Positions 45,157 through 54,029 of a stretch of DNA of 55,170 nt are shown here, in pieces. The notes under the pieces are model-generated. The model was not told where the DNA came from. It ran no database searches and worked only from the letters and a program-made list of their open reading frames with translations. This DNA comes from Pseudomonadota bacterium (GTDB lineage: Bacteria > Pseudomonadota > Alphaproteobacteria > Rhodospirillales > Magnetospirillaceae). Location: contig JAJZVW010000021.1 in the NCBI GenBank assembly GCA_021847015.1, positions 1 to 55,170 on the forward strand. The letters are read 5' to 3'. The translations under genes were made by a program, and so were the position numbers. Numbering within the stretch: the first letter of the stretch is position 1; each line of letters starts with the position of its first letter.

Positions 45157-45663
45157 TCAGGTCTCGGGAACGCCGGCCAGGGCCTTGGCCAAGTCGTAGA
45201 CCCGCCGGCGCACCGCCACGCCAGGAATCCGGTAATAGGCGCGGACCAGTTCCATGGTTTCGCGGCTGTTCATGGCGTCCGGCGGCGGCACGTAGGCGGC
45301 GTCGGATTCCGCCAGATGCGCCGACACACCCGACACGGGCCGGCCCAGTTCCTCGGGCATGTCGTCGAAGAAGAAGCTGATGGGAACATCCAGCACGCGC
45401 GAAAAGTCATAAAGCCGGCTGGCGCTGATCCGGTTGGCGCCGCGCTCGTATTTCTGCACCTGCTGAAAGGTCAGCCCCACGGCTTCGGCGAGCTTCCCCT
45501 GGGTCAACCCGAGGAGGGTCCGCCGCAGGCGGACGCGGCTGCCGACGTGAACATCCACGGGATGGGCCCGCCCGGCCCCCCCATTCTTACCTTCGGCCAC
45601 TCGCCTGCGCTGCTTTTTCACGGACTCACCTGTCGCAATAGGTTCCCTCTCTATCATAACCAC
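45157..45663 (-). CDS. XRE-family helix-turn-helix regulator
   Basis: A 168-residue protein whose HTH spans about 42-95 (VRLRRTLLGLTQGKLAEAVG and LTFQQVQKYERGANRISASR). The C-terminal region is short and helical. The sequence is close to alphaproteobacterial regulators with the FQQVQKYERGANR motif, which often control cell-cycle or phase genes. Several starts are possible (GTG 45663, ATG 45657, GTG near 45621), all in frame. A perfect 14-bp palindrome lies 16 bp upstream of GTG 45663 and is a likely operator. Confidence 0.82.
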   Translation of the reverse strand: MVMIEREPIATGESVKKQRRRVAEGKNGGAGRAHPVDVHVGSRVRLRRTLLGLTQGKLAEAVGLTFQQVQKYERGANRISASRLYDFSRVLDVPISFFFDDMPEELGRPVSGVSAHLAESDAAYVPPPDAMNSRETMELVRAYYRIPGVAVRRRVYDLAKALAGVPET

Positions 45664-45678
45664 AGACGATCAATCCGC

Positions 45679-45692
45679 AATACTATAGTATT
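45679..45692. promoter_or_regulatory. Perfect palindrome, likely operator of the XRE gene
   Basis: AATACTATAGTATT is a 14-bp perfect palindrome in the 65-bp space between the XRE start and the end of the LysR gene. It overlaps a -10-like TACTATAG on the minus strand. Autorepression by the XRE protein is the simplest reading. Confidence 0.5.
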
Positions 45693-45728
45693 CAACACCA
45701 TATTCGGAGGTGAATGACGGACCATGGG

Positions 45729-46670
45729 TCATTGCCGTTCGCGGAACCACGGCGATTCGATGAACATCCGCGCGAGCAGGTCGTAAAGCCCCCGGACCGA
45801 GGGTTCGCGCAGCCGGTCCTCGTGGGCCACCAGCCACAAGCTTGCGGCAAGGTCGGGTGCCGGCACGTCGATACGGACGGCGCGGCGTTCGTAAAAGTGC
45901 GAATAGGAGGGCAGGATGCTGATCCCCCTTCCCTCCACCACCGCCTTGTGGGCCAAGGCCGACGTCGGCAGCGAGACGCTCCGGTCGTCGGACCGGGCGA
46001 GCAGCCCGTTCCAGGCGTCCAGGCTGCGCAGGGAACGGTAGACGCCCACGTCCACGAGCGGCATATCCGCCAGATCGTCGAAGGCCGCGATAGCCCGGTT
46101 ATCCCGCAGGAACGACGGTGCCGCCGCCGGAACGAAATGCACCACCCCGATCCGGCGGACCCGGACCGCGCCGCCCACCGGGGGCACGTCGCCCAGGGAT
46201 GTGAGGACGACGGCGATGTCCGCCCGGTCCAGCGCCGTCGTGAAGGTCAGGTTCGGAAGCTCCGTGCGGATCAGGGTCTGGTCGATGGGCTGAGGAGTGA
46301 CGGAACTGCGCAGCAGAACGGGAATCAGCGTGTAGGTCAAAAGCCCTTCGCTGGCGCCGATCGACACCGAATCGGGGGGCTGCGTGCGCAGCCCCGTCAT
46401 AGTCTCCTCGAACCGGGACACCAGCGCCCGCAGGGACCGGGCCTCCTCCAGCAGAACAAGGCCGACGGCCGTGGGCGTGGCGCCCGAACGGCGGCGATTG
46501 AACAAGGGACGCCCGACCGCCGTTTCCAGATTGGCGATGCGCCGGCTCACCGTGGTCTGGTCGAGCCCCAGCGCCGACGCGGCCCCGGCGAAACCGCCGT
46601 GCTCCGCGCATGCCAGCAGCAGGCGGACATCGTTCCAGTCATGAAGTGAAAATGTCTTCATTTCGCACAT
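45729..46670 (-). CDS. LysR-type transcriptional regulator
   Basis: A 313-residue LTTR. The winged HTH occupies about 12-70 (LACAEHGGFAGAASALGLDQ and TTVSRRIANLETAVGRPLFN), followed by a linker helix and an effector-binding domain. It ends 66 bp before the XRE gene start, on the same strand. The start at 46670 has GAGGA nearby; ATG 46661 is an alternative. The target is unknown; no divergent gene stands next to it, only element R8. Confidence 0.9.
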   Translation of the reverse strand: MCEMKTFSLHDWNDVRLLLACAEHGGFAGAASALGLDQTTVSRRIANLETAVGRPLFNRRRSGATPTAVGLVLLEEARSLRALVSRFEETMTGLRTQPPDSVSIGASEGLLTYTLIPVLLRSSVTPQPIDQTLIRTELPNLTFTTALDRADIAVVLTSLGDVPPVGGAVRVRRIGVVHFVPAAAPSFLRDNRAIAAFDDLADMPLVDVGVYRSLRSLDAWNGLLARSDDRSVSLPTSALAHKAVVEGRGISILPSYSHFYERRAVRIDVPAPDLAASLWLVAHEDRLREPSVRGLYDLLARMFIESPWFRERQ

Positions 46671-46683
46671 CCGGTCCTCGACC

Positions 46684-46830
46684 GGCAGCAGTTCTCAGTA
46701 TGGGGCATCAGGGAACGGTGTCATCCCGAGGGAGCGGAGCGACAGAGGTATCCTTCACGCGAAAGCGCTTGAAAGATCCCTCGCCTGCGGCTCGGGATGA
46801 CGGCGAAAAATGCATAATGAGAACCGCCGC
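46684..46830 (+). repeat. Palindromic element R8, complete copy with outer arms
   Basis: Core at 46719-46803 (TGTCATCCCGAGGGAGCG ... GGCTCGGGATGACG). Left outer arm GTTCTCAGTATGGGGCATC from 46691, right outer arm GGCGAAAAATGCATAATGAG plus AACCGCCG. The right arm matches the left arms of R12 and R13 in reverse complement, defining the standard outer arm of the family. Confidence 0.88.
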
Positions 46831-46921
46831 TCCATCGGTATTAACATCAGACGGCATACCCGGTCCCCTATATTCTCGTCATAGTCGGTCGCACGTCGTC
46901 CACGCCAGGAGGGATGCCATC

Positions 46922-47413
46922 GTGACGCATTCATCGAAGCCGACCAAAAGACGGGACCAAATGACAATGACGGCAGGGTGGGGGAAGACACCGCCGTTCA
47001 GCGCGGCGCCCACCTGCATCCAGGACGTCACCTTGCGCATAACCCTGCGCAGGCTTGCGGACGAAGCCATGGCCCGGGGCGACGGGCCGGTCGCGTCCAT
47101 CCTCGAGGTCGCCGTGCGGGCGGTGGATGCCAGACTGTCCGAGGCGGCTTCGGACATGGACACGCCGGCCGCGCCAAGGCTGCGGACCACGCTGGTGTGC
47201 CGCAATGTGCGGCTGAACGACCGCCGCACCAGCGTCAAACTGGAACCCGATTACTGGGACGCGCTGGAGCGGCTGGCGGAGCGCTTGGGGACCACCGTCG
47301 ATACCCTGTGCAGCCGGGTGGCCGACATGTACGACGGCGGCAACTTCACCTCGGCCCTTCGGCTTTTCATCCTCCACGGCCAGACCGACACCGGCAGGGT
47401 TGGGCTGGGCTGA
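46922..47413 (+). CDS. Ribbon-helix-helix domain protein upstream of nifQ (GTG start)
   Basis: A 163-residue protein. The C-terminal half has a ribbon-helix-helix-like domain (VRLNDRRTSVKLEPDYWDAL then LAERLGTTVDTLCSRVADMY), of the group also written as RHH_4, often found in alphaproteobacteria. The N-terminal half is helical. GTG 46922 has AGGAGGG 8 nt upstream. It ends 81 bp before nifQ, so it may share a transcript with nifQ and be a nif-linked regulator (inference). Confidence 0.7.
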   Translation: MTHSSKPTKRRDQMTMTAGWGKTPPFSAAPTCIQDVTLRITLRRLADEAMARGDGPVASILEVAVRAVDARLSEAASDMDTPAAPRLRTTLVCRNVRLNDRRTSVKLEPDYWDALERLAERLGTTVDTLCSRVADMYDGGNFTSALRLFILHGQTDTGRVGLG

Positions 47414-47494
47414 CCCAGCCGAGCGGACCGGACGGACGCGCCACGACTGGCGCGGCGATTGCAGGGCGGGGTGCGTGGCATCGGAGAGGCGAAC

Positions 47495-48049
47495 GTGCTT
47501 GCGCAGCAGCCCGGTTTCTACCAATCCCTCATCGCGCGGGGCGTCGGCGACGCTTTCGACCGTCACGTCTTCGCCTGCATCCTCGCCAAGGGGGCGTCGG
47601 AATTCCCGCGCCCGCTGGCCGCGGCGGTCGGGCTGCCGGCGCCCGAGCTCGCGCGCCTGCTGGCGGCCTGGTTCCCCGGGATCGACGGCTTGGCGCCCGT
47701 GGGCGAGCCCGGTCCCGACGCAATCGAGGAGGCCGACCTGCGCCGGCTGCTGATGGATCATGCGACCTGCCCCGGCAGCGACGCAGCCCGCTGGCTGGCC
47801 GCCATGGTGGCCCGCCGTTCCCTGGAGCCGGACCACCTGTGGCAGGATCTCGGCCTGTCCTCGCGGGCCGATTTGTCGGGATTGCTGCGCCGCCATTTCG
47901 GGCCGCTGGCGGAAAAGAATACGCGCGACATGAAATGGAAGAAGTTCTTCTACCGGCAGATGTGCCTTGATGAGGGCATCCGCGTCTGCAAATCCCCGGT
48001 CTGCGACGGCTGCACCGATTTCTCCCTCTGTTTCGGCCCCGAGGACTGA
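47495..48049 (+). CDS. nifQ: NifQ, molybdenum donor for nitrogenase cofactor (GTG start)
   Basis: A 184-residue protein ending in the NifQ iron-sulphur motif C-X4-C-X2-C-X5-C (in [19 protein letters not shown]), preceded by [16 protein letters not shown] as in other NifQ proteins. NifQ carries a Mo-Fe-S cluster and hands molybdenum to NifEN/NifH for FeMo-cofactor. GTG 47495 is chosen because GGAGAGG lies 5 nt upstream; the frame is open further. The sigma-54 promoter of nifA begins 4 bp after the stop. Confidence 0.9.
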   Translation: MLAQQPGFYQSLIARGVGDAFDRHVFACILAKGASEFPRPLAAAVGLPAPELARLLAAWFPGIDGLAPVGEPGPDAIEEADLRRLLMDHATCPGSDAARWLAAMVARRSLEPDHLWQDLGLSSRADLSGLLRRHFGPLAEKNTRDMKWKKFFYRQMCLDEGIRVCKSPVCDGCTDFSLCFGPED

Positions 48050-48052
48050 ATC

Positions 48053-48068
48053 TGGTACGGCAATTGCT
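48053..48068 (+). promoter_or_regulatory. Sigma-54 promoter of nifA
   Basis: TGGTACGGCAATTGCT matches the -24/-12 consensus with exact GG-N10-GC spacing (GG at 48054-48055, GC at 48066-48067) and one change, GGTAC for GGCAC. It starts just after the nifQ stop codon. No clear TGT-N10-ACA site was found upstream, so activation by NtrC or another enhancer protein is possible. Confidence 0.72.
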
Positions 48069-48111
48069 TGCCGTCGGGAGGAAGCCCACCTTTCCGGACG
48101 ACGGGGGTCGC

Positions 48112-49746
48112 ATGAAACGGGATATCGCCACGGCCGAAGGCAACGCGGTCGCCTTGGTCGGCATCTACGAAATCAGCAAGATCCTGGGCGCCACCCTCGA
48201 CCTTGAACGCGCGCTGCGCGACGTCCTCAACGTGTTGTCCTCGTACCTCTCCATGCATCACGGCGTCGTCATCATCGCGGCCGACGCGGACGACGAGCCC
48301 GAGTTGGCGGTCAGCGTCGGCTTCCCTCAGGATTCCGCGGCGCTGCTGCCCCATCGGGCCTTGAAGAAGGTGATCTCGACGGGCATGGCCGTGGTGGTGG
48401 CGGACGCCGCCGACGAGCCGATCCTCGCCGATTACGCCGGCGCCGGCGAGGTTCTGGAGGACGAGACGGTCTCGTTCCTGTGCGTCCCGGTCAAGGCCAC
48501 CGAGCGCACGTTGGGGGCGCTCGCCGTGCAGCGCACCAGCGGCCCGGCCGACCGCCAACGTTTTGAGCACGATGTCCGTTTTTTGAACATGGTGGCCACC
48601 ATGATCGGCCAGGCGGTGGCCCTGCACCGGCGCATCGCCGCCGACCGCCGGCACCTGCTGGAGCAGAACGCCCGGGTGGCCAAGATGGCCGACCTGCGCC
48701 CGGTTGTTCCCGTGCAGGGGCTGGAGGACATCATCGGCGGCAGCCCGGCGATGCGCGACGTGTTCGCCCAGGTGCAGCAGGCGGCGCCGGCCAAGGTGAC
48801 GGTGCTGCTGCGCGGCGAAAGCGGCACCGGCAAGGAGATGGTGGCCCGCGCCATCCACATCCTCAGCCCCCGCGCCAAGAAGCCGTTCGTCAAGGTCAAT
48901 TGCGCGGCCTTGAGCGAGACGCTGCTGGAATCCGAATTGTTCGGGCACGAGCGGGGCGCGTTCACCGGCGCCACCCAGGAGCGCAAGGGCCGGTTCGAAC
49001 TGGCCCATGGCGGCACCCTGTTCCTGGACGAGATCGGCGAAATCTCCGCCGCCTTCCAGGCCAAGCTGCTGCGCGTGCTTCAGGAGGGGGAATTCGAGCG
49101 GGTGGGCGGAACCCGCACCCTCAAGGTCGATGTCCGCCTGGTGGCCGCCACCAACCGCAACCTGGAAGAGGCGGTGTCGAAAGGCGATTTCCGCGCCGAC
49201 CTCTATTACCGCATCAACGTGGTGCCCATCCGCCTGCCGGCGCTGCGCGAGCGGCCGAGCGACATCCCGCTGCTGGCCGCCCATTTCCTGGGGCGCTTCA
49301 ACGCGGAGAACGGCAGCGGGCTCGCCTTCGCCGACGACGCCCTCAAGGCCCTGCAACGCTGCTTCTTTCCCGGCAACGTGCGCGAGCTGGAGAATTGCGT
49401 GTGCCGCACCGCCACCATGGTGCGGGGCGAGGTCATCCGCGACAGCGATTTGTTCTGCCACAAGGAGGCCTGCCTGTCCTCGGCGCTGTGGTACCGGGGC
49501 GGCAAGCCGCCCGTCCCGGCCGCGCCGCCGGCCCCTCCGCCGCCGCCCGAACCGGCCGCCCCGCCGCCCGCGGAACAGTCCGACGCCGCCCCCGGCAACG
49601 CCGCGCTCAGCGAACGCGACACCCTGGTCGCCGCCATGGAGAAGGCGGGCTGGGTGCAGGCCAAGGCGGCCCGCCTGCTGGGCCTGACGCCCCGCCAGAT
49701 CGGCTATGCCCTCAAGAAGCACGGCGTCGAGGTGCGGCAGTTCTGA
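48112..49746 (+). CDS. nifA: NifA, nitrogen fixation sigma-54 activator
   Basis: A 544-residue activator. An N-terminal GAF domain (about 15-165) is followed by the AAA+ domain with GESGTGKEM (Walker A), the sigma-54 contact [15 protein letters not shown], and [11 protein letters not shown] (Walker B). After it, cysteines form exactly C-X11-C-X19-C-X4-C (from [14 protein letters not shown] to CHKEAC), the motif that makes alphaproteobacterial NifA oxygen-sensitive. A Pro/Ala-rich linker then leads to the C-terminal HTH ([20 protein letters not shown]). It activates nif promoters such as that of nifB below. ATG 48112 has GGGGG 5 nt upstream. Confidence 0.96.
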   Translation: MKRDIATAEGNAVALVGIYEISKILGATLDLERALRDVLNVLSSYLSMHHGVVIIAADADDEPELAVSVGFPQDSAALLPHRALKKVISTGMAVVVADAADEPILADYAGAGEVLEDETVSFLCVPVKATERTLGALAVQRTSGPADRQRFEHDVRFLNMVATMIGQAVALHRRIAADRRHLLEQNARVAKMADLRPVVPVQGLEDIIGGSPAMRDVFAQVQQAAPAKVTVLLRGESGTGKEMVARAIHILSPRAKKPFVKVNCAALSETLLESELFGHERGAFTGATQERKGRFELAHGGTLFLDEIGEISAAFQAKLLRVLQEGEFERVGGTRTLKVDVRLVAATNRNLEEAVSKGDFRADLYYRINVVPIRLPALRERPSDIPLLAAHFLGRFNAENGSGLAFADDALKALQRCFFPGNVRELENCVCRTATMVRGEVIRDSDLFCHKEACLSSALWYRGGKPPVPAAPPAPPPPPEPAAPPPAEQSDAAPGNAALSERDTLVAAMEKAGWVQAKAARLLGLTPRQIGYALKKHGVEVRQF

Positions 49747-49897
49747 CGGCGACAATCCGACGGAGGCGCGTGAGGCCGAGTGAACCGCGCCGGGTTTGCC
49801 GGAGGGGACGGTCGGCTGTCCCAGCCCCCGCAGCCCGCGCCCGGAGGGGGCGGCGCGAATCCGGGCCGGTTCGGAGTGACCGGAAACCGGTCCGGCG

Positions 49898-51550
49898 CTA
49901 CCCCGCCGCCCCTGCGTCCGTCTTCCGCCCGAGCCGGGCGAGGTAGCGGTCGGCCGCCAGGGCGGCGCGCGCCCCGGCACCGGCGGCGATGACGATCTGC
50001 TTGTCGGGGTCGTCGGTGACGTCGCCGGCGGCGAACAGCCCCGGCACGGCGGTGGACTGGTCGCGCCCGATGGGCACCTCGCCGGCCGCGTTGAGGGTCA
50101 CCAGGTCGCGCAGGGGTTCGGAATTGGGCACCAGGCCGATCTCCAGGAACACGCCCTCGACCGCCAGGTCGGTCGATTCGGCGCCCGCCAGCCGCACCCC
50201 GGCCAGGTCGCCGTCGCCCAGGAACTCGCGCACCTCGGTGTCCAGGTGGAAGGTGACCTTGGGGGAAGCCTTCACCTCCTCGACCAGGACCGGATCGGCC
50301 TGGAAGGTGCCCAGCATGTGGATGACATGGATCTCGCGGGCGAAGGGCAGCAGATCGCGGATCGCGGTGAAGGCCGAGTTGCCGCCGCCCACCACGGCGA
50401 CGCGCTTGTCACGGAACAGGGGCGCGTCGCAGGTGGCGCAGAAGGCGACGCCGCGCCCGAGGAAGCGGCTTTCGCCGGGCACGTCGAGGCGGCGGTACTG
50501 CTTGCCGGCGGCGTAGATCACCGTGTGGGCGCGGTAGATCGCGCCGTCCTCGGTAACGACGTCGAACAGTTCCCCGGCCCGGCGCACCGCGACGGCGAGC
50601 GTATGGCAGCGCTCCGCCACCGGATAGGTCTCGACATGGTTGCGGAACGCTTCGGCCAGTTCGGCGCCGCCGATGCGCGGCATGCCCGGATAATTCTCGA
50701 TGGAAGCGGTGTCGTTGATCTGCCCGCCCGCCTTCTTGCCGATCAGCGCGACCCGCAGGGTCTTGCGCACGGCGTAGAGCGCCGCCGCCATCCCCGCCGG
50801 CCCCGCGCCGACGACGATGGTGTCGTAAACCCCAGGCGGCGCCTCGCGGGCCTGCCGTTCGCCGCGGGCTTCGCGCAGGGCGGCGTCGAGGCGCTCGTAG
50901 CCCTCGGGGTCAACCCGTTTGAGGATTTCCATCAGCGCCGCTTGCGGCGGTAGCGCGCCCTCGAACGCGCGGCGCTCGTTGACGGCGGTCAGCGGCACGC
51001 CGTGCACTCCGTAGCGTTGCGCCAGCGCCGGAAACTCGGCGGCGTCGATCATGTCGGCGCGGACGGCGCCGTTCACGAACGCAAGCTGATGCGCCAACTG
51101 CACCATGCGCGGGCAATAGGGGCAGGTCAGCGTCACCATGATCTCAAGATGCGTGGGCACCGAAATGCGCTTGGCCAGGGCCTCGACCGCCGGGTCCAGC
51201 CCGGAGCGGCCGGTGGACACCATGACGATGGCTTCCAGCAGCGATCCGAACTCGTAGCCGCCGGTCAGGCCGAAGAAGCGGATGCCCCAATCCCGATCCC
51301 CGATCACGGCCGTCGCCGGCACCTTGTCGATGCGATAGCGTGCGGCCGTCTCGGGATCGGCGGTGAGTTCGTGGACCTCAAGCGTCAGCTTGTCGGACAG
51401 GCCGGCCAGTTCCGCCAGCAGCGCCTCCTGGTCGGCGCACGTGCCGCAGGCGTATTTCTGAGTGAACTGAACCAGCCGCACGGGGTCGCGCATCTCGCCG
51501 AGACGCTGCGTGACCTCCGCTTTGACATCATCGGTGAGAAACGTGGCCAT
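49898..51550 (-). CDS. Fusion of a glutaredoxin-like protein disulphide oxidoreductase and thioredoxin reductase
   Basis: A 550-residue protein resembling AhpF. The N-terminal ~215 residues hold two thioredoxin folds with CGTC (KYACGTCADQ) and CPYC (TLTCPYCPRM). The rest is a thioredoxin reductase: FAD motif VVGAGPAGMAAALYA, redox-active CATC, NADPH motif VVGGGNSAFTA and the C-terminal GLFAAGDVTDDPDKQ. Unlike classic AhpF, both N-terminal folds keep a CxxC. It should pass NADPH electrons to a peroxiredoxin or other disulphides. The start at 51550 has AGGAGG just upstream. It lies antisense between nifA and nifB, perhaps protecting nitrogenase assembly from oxidants (inference). Confidence 0.9.
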   Translation of the reverse strand: MATFLTDDVKAEVTQRLGEMRDPVRLVQFTQKYACGTCADQEALLAELAGLSDKLTLEVHELTADPETAARYRIDKVPATAVIGDRDWGIRFFGLTGGYEFGSLLEAIVMVSTGRSGLDPAVEALAKRISVPTHLEIMVTLTCPYCPRMVQLAHQLAFVNGAVRADMIDAAEFPALAQRYGVHGVPLTAVNERRAFEGALPPQAALMEILKRVDPEGYERLDAALREARGERQAREAPPGVYDTIVVGAGPAGMAAALYAVRKTLRVALIGKKAGGQINDTASIENYPGMPRIGGAELAEAFRNHVETYPVAERCHTLAVAVRRAGELFDVVTEDGAIYRAHTVIYAAGKQYRRLDVPGESRFLGRGVAFCATCDAPLFRDKRVAVVGGGNSAFTAIRDLLPFAREIHVIHMLGTFQADPVLVEEVKASPKVTFHLDTEVREFLGDGDLAGVRLAGAESTDLAVEGVFLEIGLVPNSEPLRDLVTLNAAGEVPIGRDQSTAVPGLFAAGDVTDDPDKQIVIAAGAGARAALAADRYLARLGRKTDAGAAG

Positions 51551-51685
51551 GGGCACCTCCTTTTCGGCAGGTTCCATCGGGGCGGCCGCCCCGTCCGCAT
51601 CTCGGGGCGAATTTCCCAATTCTATACCCGCGTGCGCGGGATTCAACGCTTCGTCAGCAGCTCTCGATAAGGCCCTCGCCGGTCA

Positions 51686-51817
51686 TGTCATCCCGAAGGA
51701 GTGGAACGCCGGGCGCGCAGGCGCCCGATTCGATACGTCTGGCGGCATAGCCGCCGAAGGGACCTTTCACGCGAAGATGCCGGGAAGAGCCCTCGCCTGC
51801 GGCTCGGGATGATAACA
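51686..51817 (+). repeat. Palindromic element R9 with an internal insertion, upstream of nifB
   Basis: The left end TGTCATCCCGAAGGAGTG and the right end GGCTCGGGATGATAACA match the family, with GACCTTTCACGCG in the centre. About 45 bp of extra sequence, itself containing short inverted repeats (GGGCGCGCAGGCGCCC), interrupts the left arm. It lies between the divergent reductase gene and the nifB regulatory sites; a trace of the right outer arm (ACGCACAATGAG) remains. Confidence 0.75.
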
Positions 51818-51847
51818 GGAAACGCACAATGAGGGTTTCCGGCGTTT

Positions 51848-51863
51848 TGTCGGCAATGCGACA
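51848..51863 (+). promoter_or_regulatory. NifA upstream activator sequence for nifB
   Basis: TGTCGGCAATGCGACA is a perfect TGT-N10-ACA site. It is 81 bp upstream of the -24 GG of the nifB promoter, a usual distance for NifA action with DNA looping. Confidence 0.85.
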
Positions 51864-51926
51864 CGCCTCGTCGGGGACCGGACAGGACACGGAGGCAAAA
51901 CCACAAGGAAAACCAAGTCTCTAAGA

Positions 51927-51943
51927 TTGGCACGGTCCTTGCG
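51927..51943 (+). promoter_or_regulatory. Sigma-54 promoter of nifB
   Basis: TTGGCACGGTCCTTGCG matches the -24/-12 consensus fully, with GG at 51929-51930 and GC at 51941-51942 (N10). It lies 36 bp before the nifB start. Confidence 0.93.
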
Positions 51944-51978
51944 CGGGAAACATTGTGGTCCCACCCGAGGAGTCGGCA

Positions 51979-53433
51979 ATGTCCAGCGCCATCATCCCCC
52001 TGAACGCCCTTGGACGCCAGAAATCCGCCCAGACCGGCGGCTGCTCGGCCCAGGGCTGCGGCAGCGGCGGCGGTCAGGCGGCGGACGGCCTGGCGCCGGA
52101 CATCTGGCAGCGGGTCAAGGACCACCCCTGCTACTCGGACGAAGCCCACCATTACTTCGCCCGCATGCACGTGGCCGTGGCCCCGGCCTGCAACATCCAG
52201 TGCAATTATTGCAACCGCAAGTTCGACTGCGCCAACGAATCGCGCCCCGGCGTGACGTCCGAGCGCCTCAGCCCCGAGCAGGCCGCCCGCAAGGTGGTGG
52301 CCGTGGCGTCCCGCGTGCCGCAATTGTCCGTGCTGGGGGTGGCGGGACCGGGGGACGCCCTCTACGATGCCCGCAGGACGTTCGAGACCTTCGACCGCGT
52401 CGCCGAGGTGCTGCCCGACCTCACCTTCTGCCTGTCCACCAACGGTCTCGCCCTTCCCGACTGGGTGGACGAGATCGCGGCCCGGCGCATCGGCCACGTC
52501 ACCGTCACCGTCAACATGGTCGATCCCGAGGTGGGGGCGCGCATCTATCCGTGGATCTTCCACGGCCACCGCCGCTGGACCGGCCTGGACGCCGCCCGCA
52601 TCCTGCATGAACGGCAGATGGAGGGACTGGAACGGCTGGCCGCCAAGGGCGTGCTGGTGAAGGTCAATTCGGTGATGATCCCCGGCGTGAACGACGACCA
52701 TCTGGTCGAGGTCAACCGCTGGATCCGCGAGCGCGGCGCCTTCCTGCACAACGTCGTGCCGCTGATTTCCGACCCCGGCCACGGCACCCGCTTCGGCCTC
52801 GACGGCCAGCGGGGGCCCAATCCGGCGGAACTGAAGGGGCTTCAGGACCGCCTCGACGGCGGCGTGCGGCTGATGCGCCATTGCCGCCAATGCCGCGCCG
52901 ACGCGGTGGGCCTCTTGGGCGAGGATGTCAGCCAGGACGTCACGCTGGACAAACTGCCCGAAACGCCGGTCTACGATCCCGCCCCCCGCGCCGCCTACCG
53001 CGCCGTGGTCGAGCGGGAACGCGAAGACCGCCACCGCGCCGCCGCAGCGGCCACCGCCGGACTGGCCCGTTCCGGCCTGCCCGCCCGCCTGGTGGCGGTG
53101 TGCACCAAGGGCGGCGGACGCATCAACCAGCATTTCGGCCACGCCCGCGAATTCCAGGTCTACGAGGTGGACGGACGCGGCGTGCGCATGATCGGCCACC
53201 GCCGCGCCGACAATTACTGCCTGGGCGGCGACGGCGACGACGACCGCCTCGACGATATCATCGCGGCGCTCGCCGGCATCGACACCGTGTTCGCCGCCAA
53301 GATCGGCCACTGCCCCAAGCGGGACCTCGCCAAGGCCGGCATCGCGGTCATCGATTCCTATGCCCACGACTATGTGGAGACGGCACTGGCCGACTGGTTC
53401 CAGGCCGCCCTTCCCGCAGCCTTCACCGCCTGA
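51979..53433 (+). CDS. nifB: NifB, radical SAM FeMo-cofactor core synthase
   Basis: A 484-residue protein. The radical SAM cluster motif is [19 protein letters not shown] (CxxxCxxC near residue 71), and there are further conserved cysteines in GCSAQGC and [13 protein letters not shown]. The C-terminal ~110 residues are a NifX/NafY-like domain ([20 protein letters not shown]). It fuses two 4Fe-4S clusters with a carbide to form NifB-co. ATG 51979 has GAGGAG 6 nt upstream. It is first in nifB-fdxN-nifZ-nifT and under a NifA-dependent promoter. Confidence 0.97.
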   Translation: MSSAIIPLNALGRQKSAQTGGCSAQGCGSGGGQAADGLAPDIWQRVKDHPCYSDEAHHYFARMHVAVAPACNIQCNYCNRKFDCANESRPGVTSERLSPEQAARKVVAVASRVPQLSVLGVAGPGDALYDARRTFETFDRVAEVLPDLTFCLSTNGLALPDWVDEIAARRIGHVTVTVNMVDPEVGARIYPWIFHGHRRWTGLDAARILHERQMEGLERLAAKGVLVKVNSVMIPGVNDDHLVEVNRWIRERGAFLHNVVPLISDPGHGTRFGLDGQRGPNPAELKGLQDRLDGGVRLMRHCRQCRADAVGLLGEDVSQDVTLDKLPETPVYDPAPRAAYRAVVEREREDRHRAAAAATAGLARSGLPARLVAVCTKGGGRINQHFGHAREFQVYEVDGRGVRMIGHRRADNYCLGGDGDDDRLDDIIAALAGIDTVFAAKIGHCPKRDLAKAGIAVIDSYAHDYVETALADWFQAALPAAFTA

Positions 53434-53449
53434 TCCAAGGAGGACCACC

Positions 53450-53644
53450 ATGGCTTATCAGATCGTCGCCTCCACCTGCACCGCCTGCGGCGCCTGCGAG
53501 TTCGAATGCCCCAACGGCGCCATCCGCATGAAGGGCGACATCTTCATCGTCGATTCCGGCAAGTGCACCGAATGCGACGGCGCCCACGACTCGCCCCAAT
53601 GCGCCGCCGTGTGCCCGGTGGACGGCACCTGCATCCCGCTGTGA
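53450..53644 (+). CDS. fdxN: 2[4Fe-4S] ferredoxin next to nifB (FdxN type)
   Basis: A 64-residue ferredoxin. The first cluster uses [12 protein letters not shown], the second [18 protein letters not shown] with the C-X2-C-X8-C-X3-C spacing of nif ferredoxins. It probably gives electrons to NifB or nitrogenase. AAGGAGG is perfectly placed, 16 bp after the nifB stop. Confidence 0.95.
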   Translation: MAYQIVASTCTACGACEFECPNGAIRMKGDIFIVDSGKCTECDGAHDSPQCAAVCPVDGTCIPL

Positions 53645-53655
53645 GGCACGCGCCG

Positions 53656-53904
53656 ATGGAGGAAATCTACGACCCGCCGGCCTTCGTCCCGGGCGACCGG
53701 GTACGGTCCGTCCGCGCCGTCCGCAACGACGGCACCGTCCGAGATGCCGCCATGGGCGAGGTGCTGGTGGCGGAGGGCGAGGACGGCTACGTCCGCTCCG
53801 TCGGCACCTACCTCAACCGCTTCTACGTGTACGGCGTCGATTTCGTGGCCCGCGGCCGCATCGTCGGCATGCGCACCCACGAGATCGCCGCCATGGAGGA
53901 TTAG
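53656..53904 (+). CDS. nifZ: NifZ
   Basis: An 82-residue NifZ, short-form. Typical are DPPAFVPGDRVRSVRAVRND and YLNRFYVYGVDFVARGRIVG, the latter unmistakable for the family. NifZ assists P-cluster maturation of NifDK. It starts 11 bp after fdxN with a weak ribosome site, so coupling is likely. Element R10 follows its stop by 5 bp. Confidence 0.93.
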   Translation: MEEIYDPPAFVPGDRVRSVRAVRNDGTVRDAAMGEVLVAEGEDGYVRSVGTYLNRFYVYGVDFVARGRIVGMRTHEIAAMED

Positions 53905-53909
53905 CGTCC

Positions 53910-53993
53910 CGTCATCCCGGCCGGGCGCGAGCGGGCGGAGGGATCTTTCACGCACAGTACCCGAAAGATCCTTCGCTGGCGCTCAGGATGACA
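53910..53993 (+). repeat. Palindromic element R10 between nifZ and nifT
   Basis: Core copy: CGTCATCCCGGCCGGGCG, GGAGGGATCTTTCACGC, loop, GAAAGATCCTTCGCTGG and GCTCAGGATGACAG. It splits the nifB operon: it begins 5 bp after nifZ and ends 37 bp before nifT. Confidence 0.88.
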
Positions 53994-54029
53994 GGGGAGA
54001 CGCGCAAAGAGATCGGCCAAGGAGGTTCC

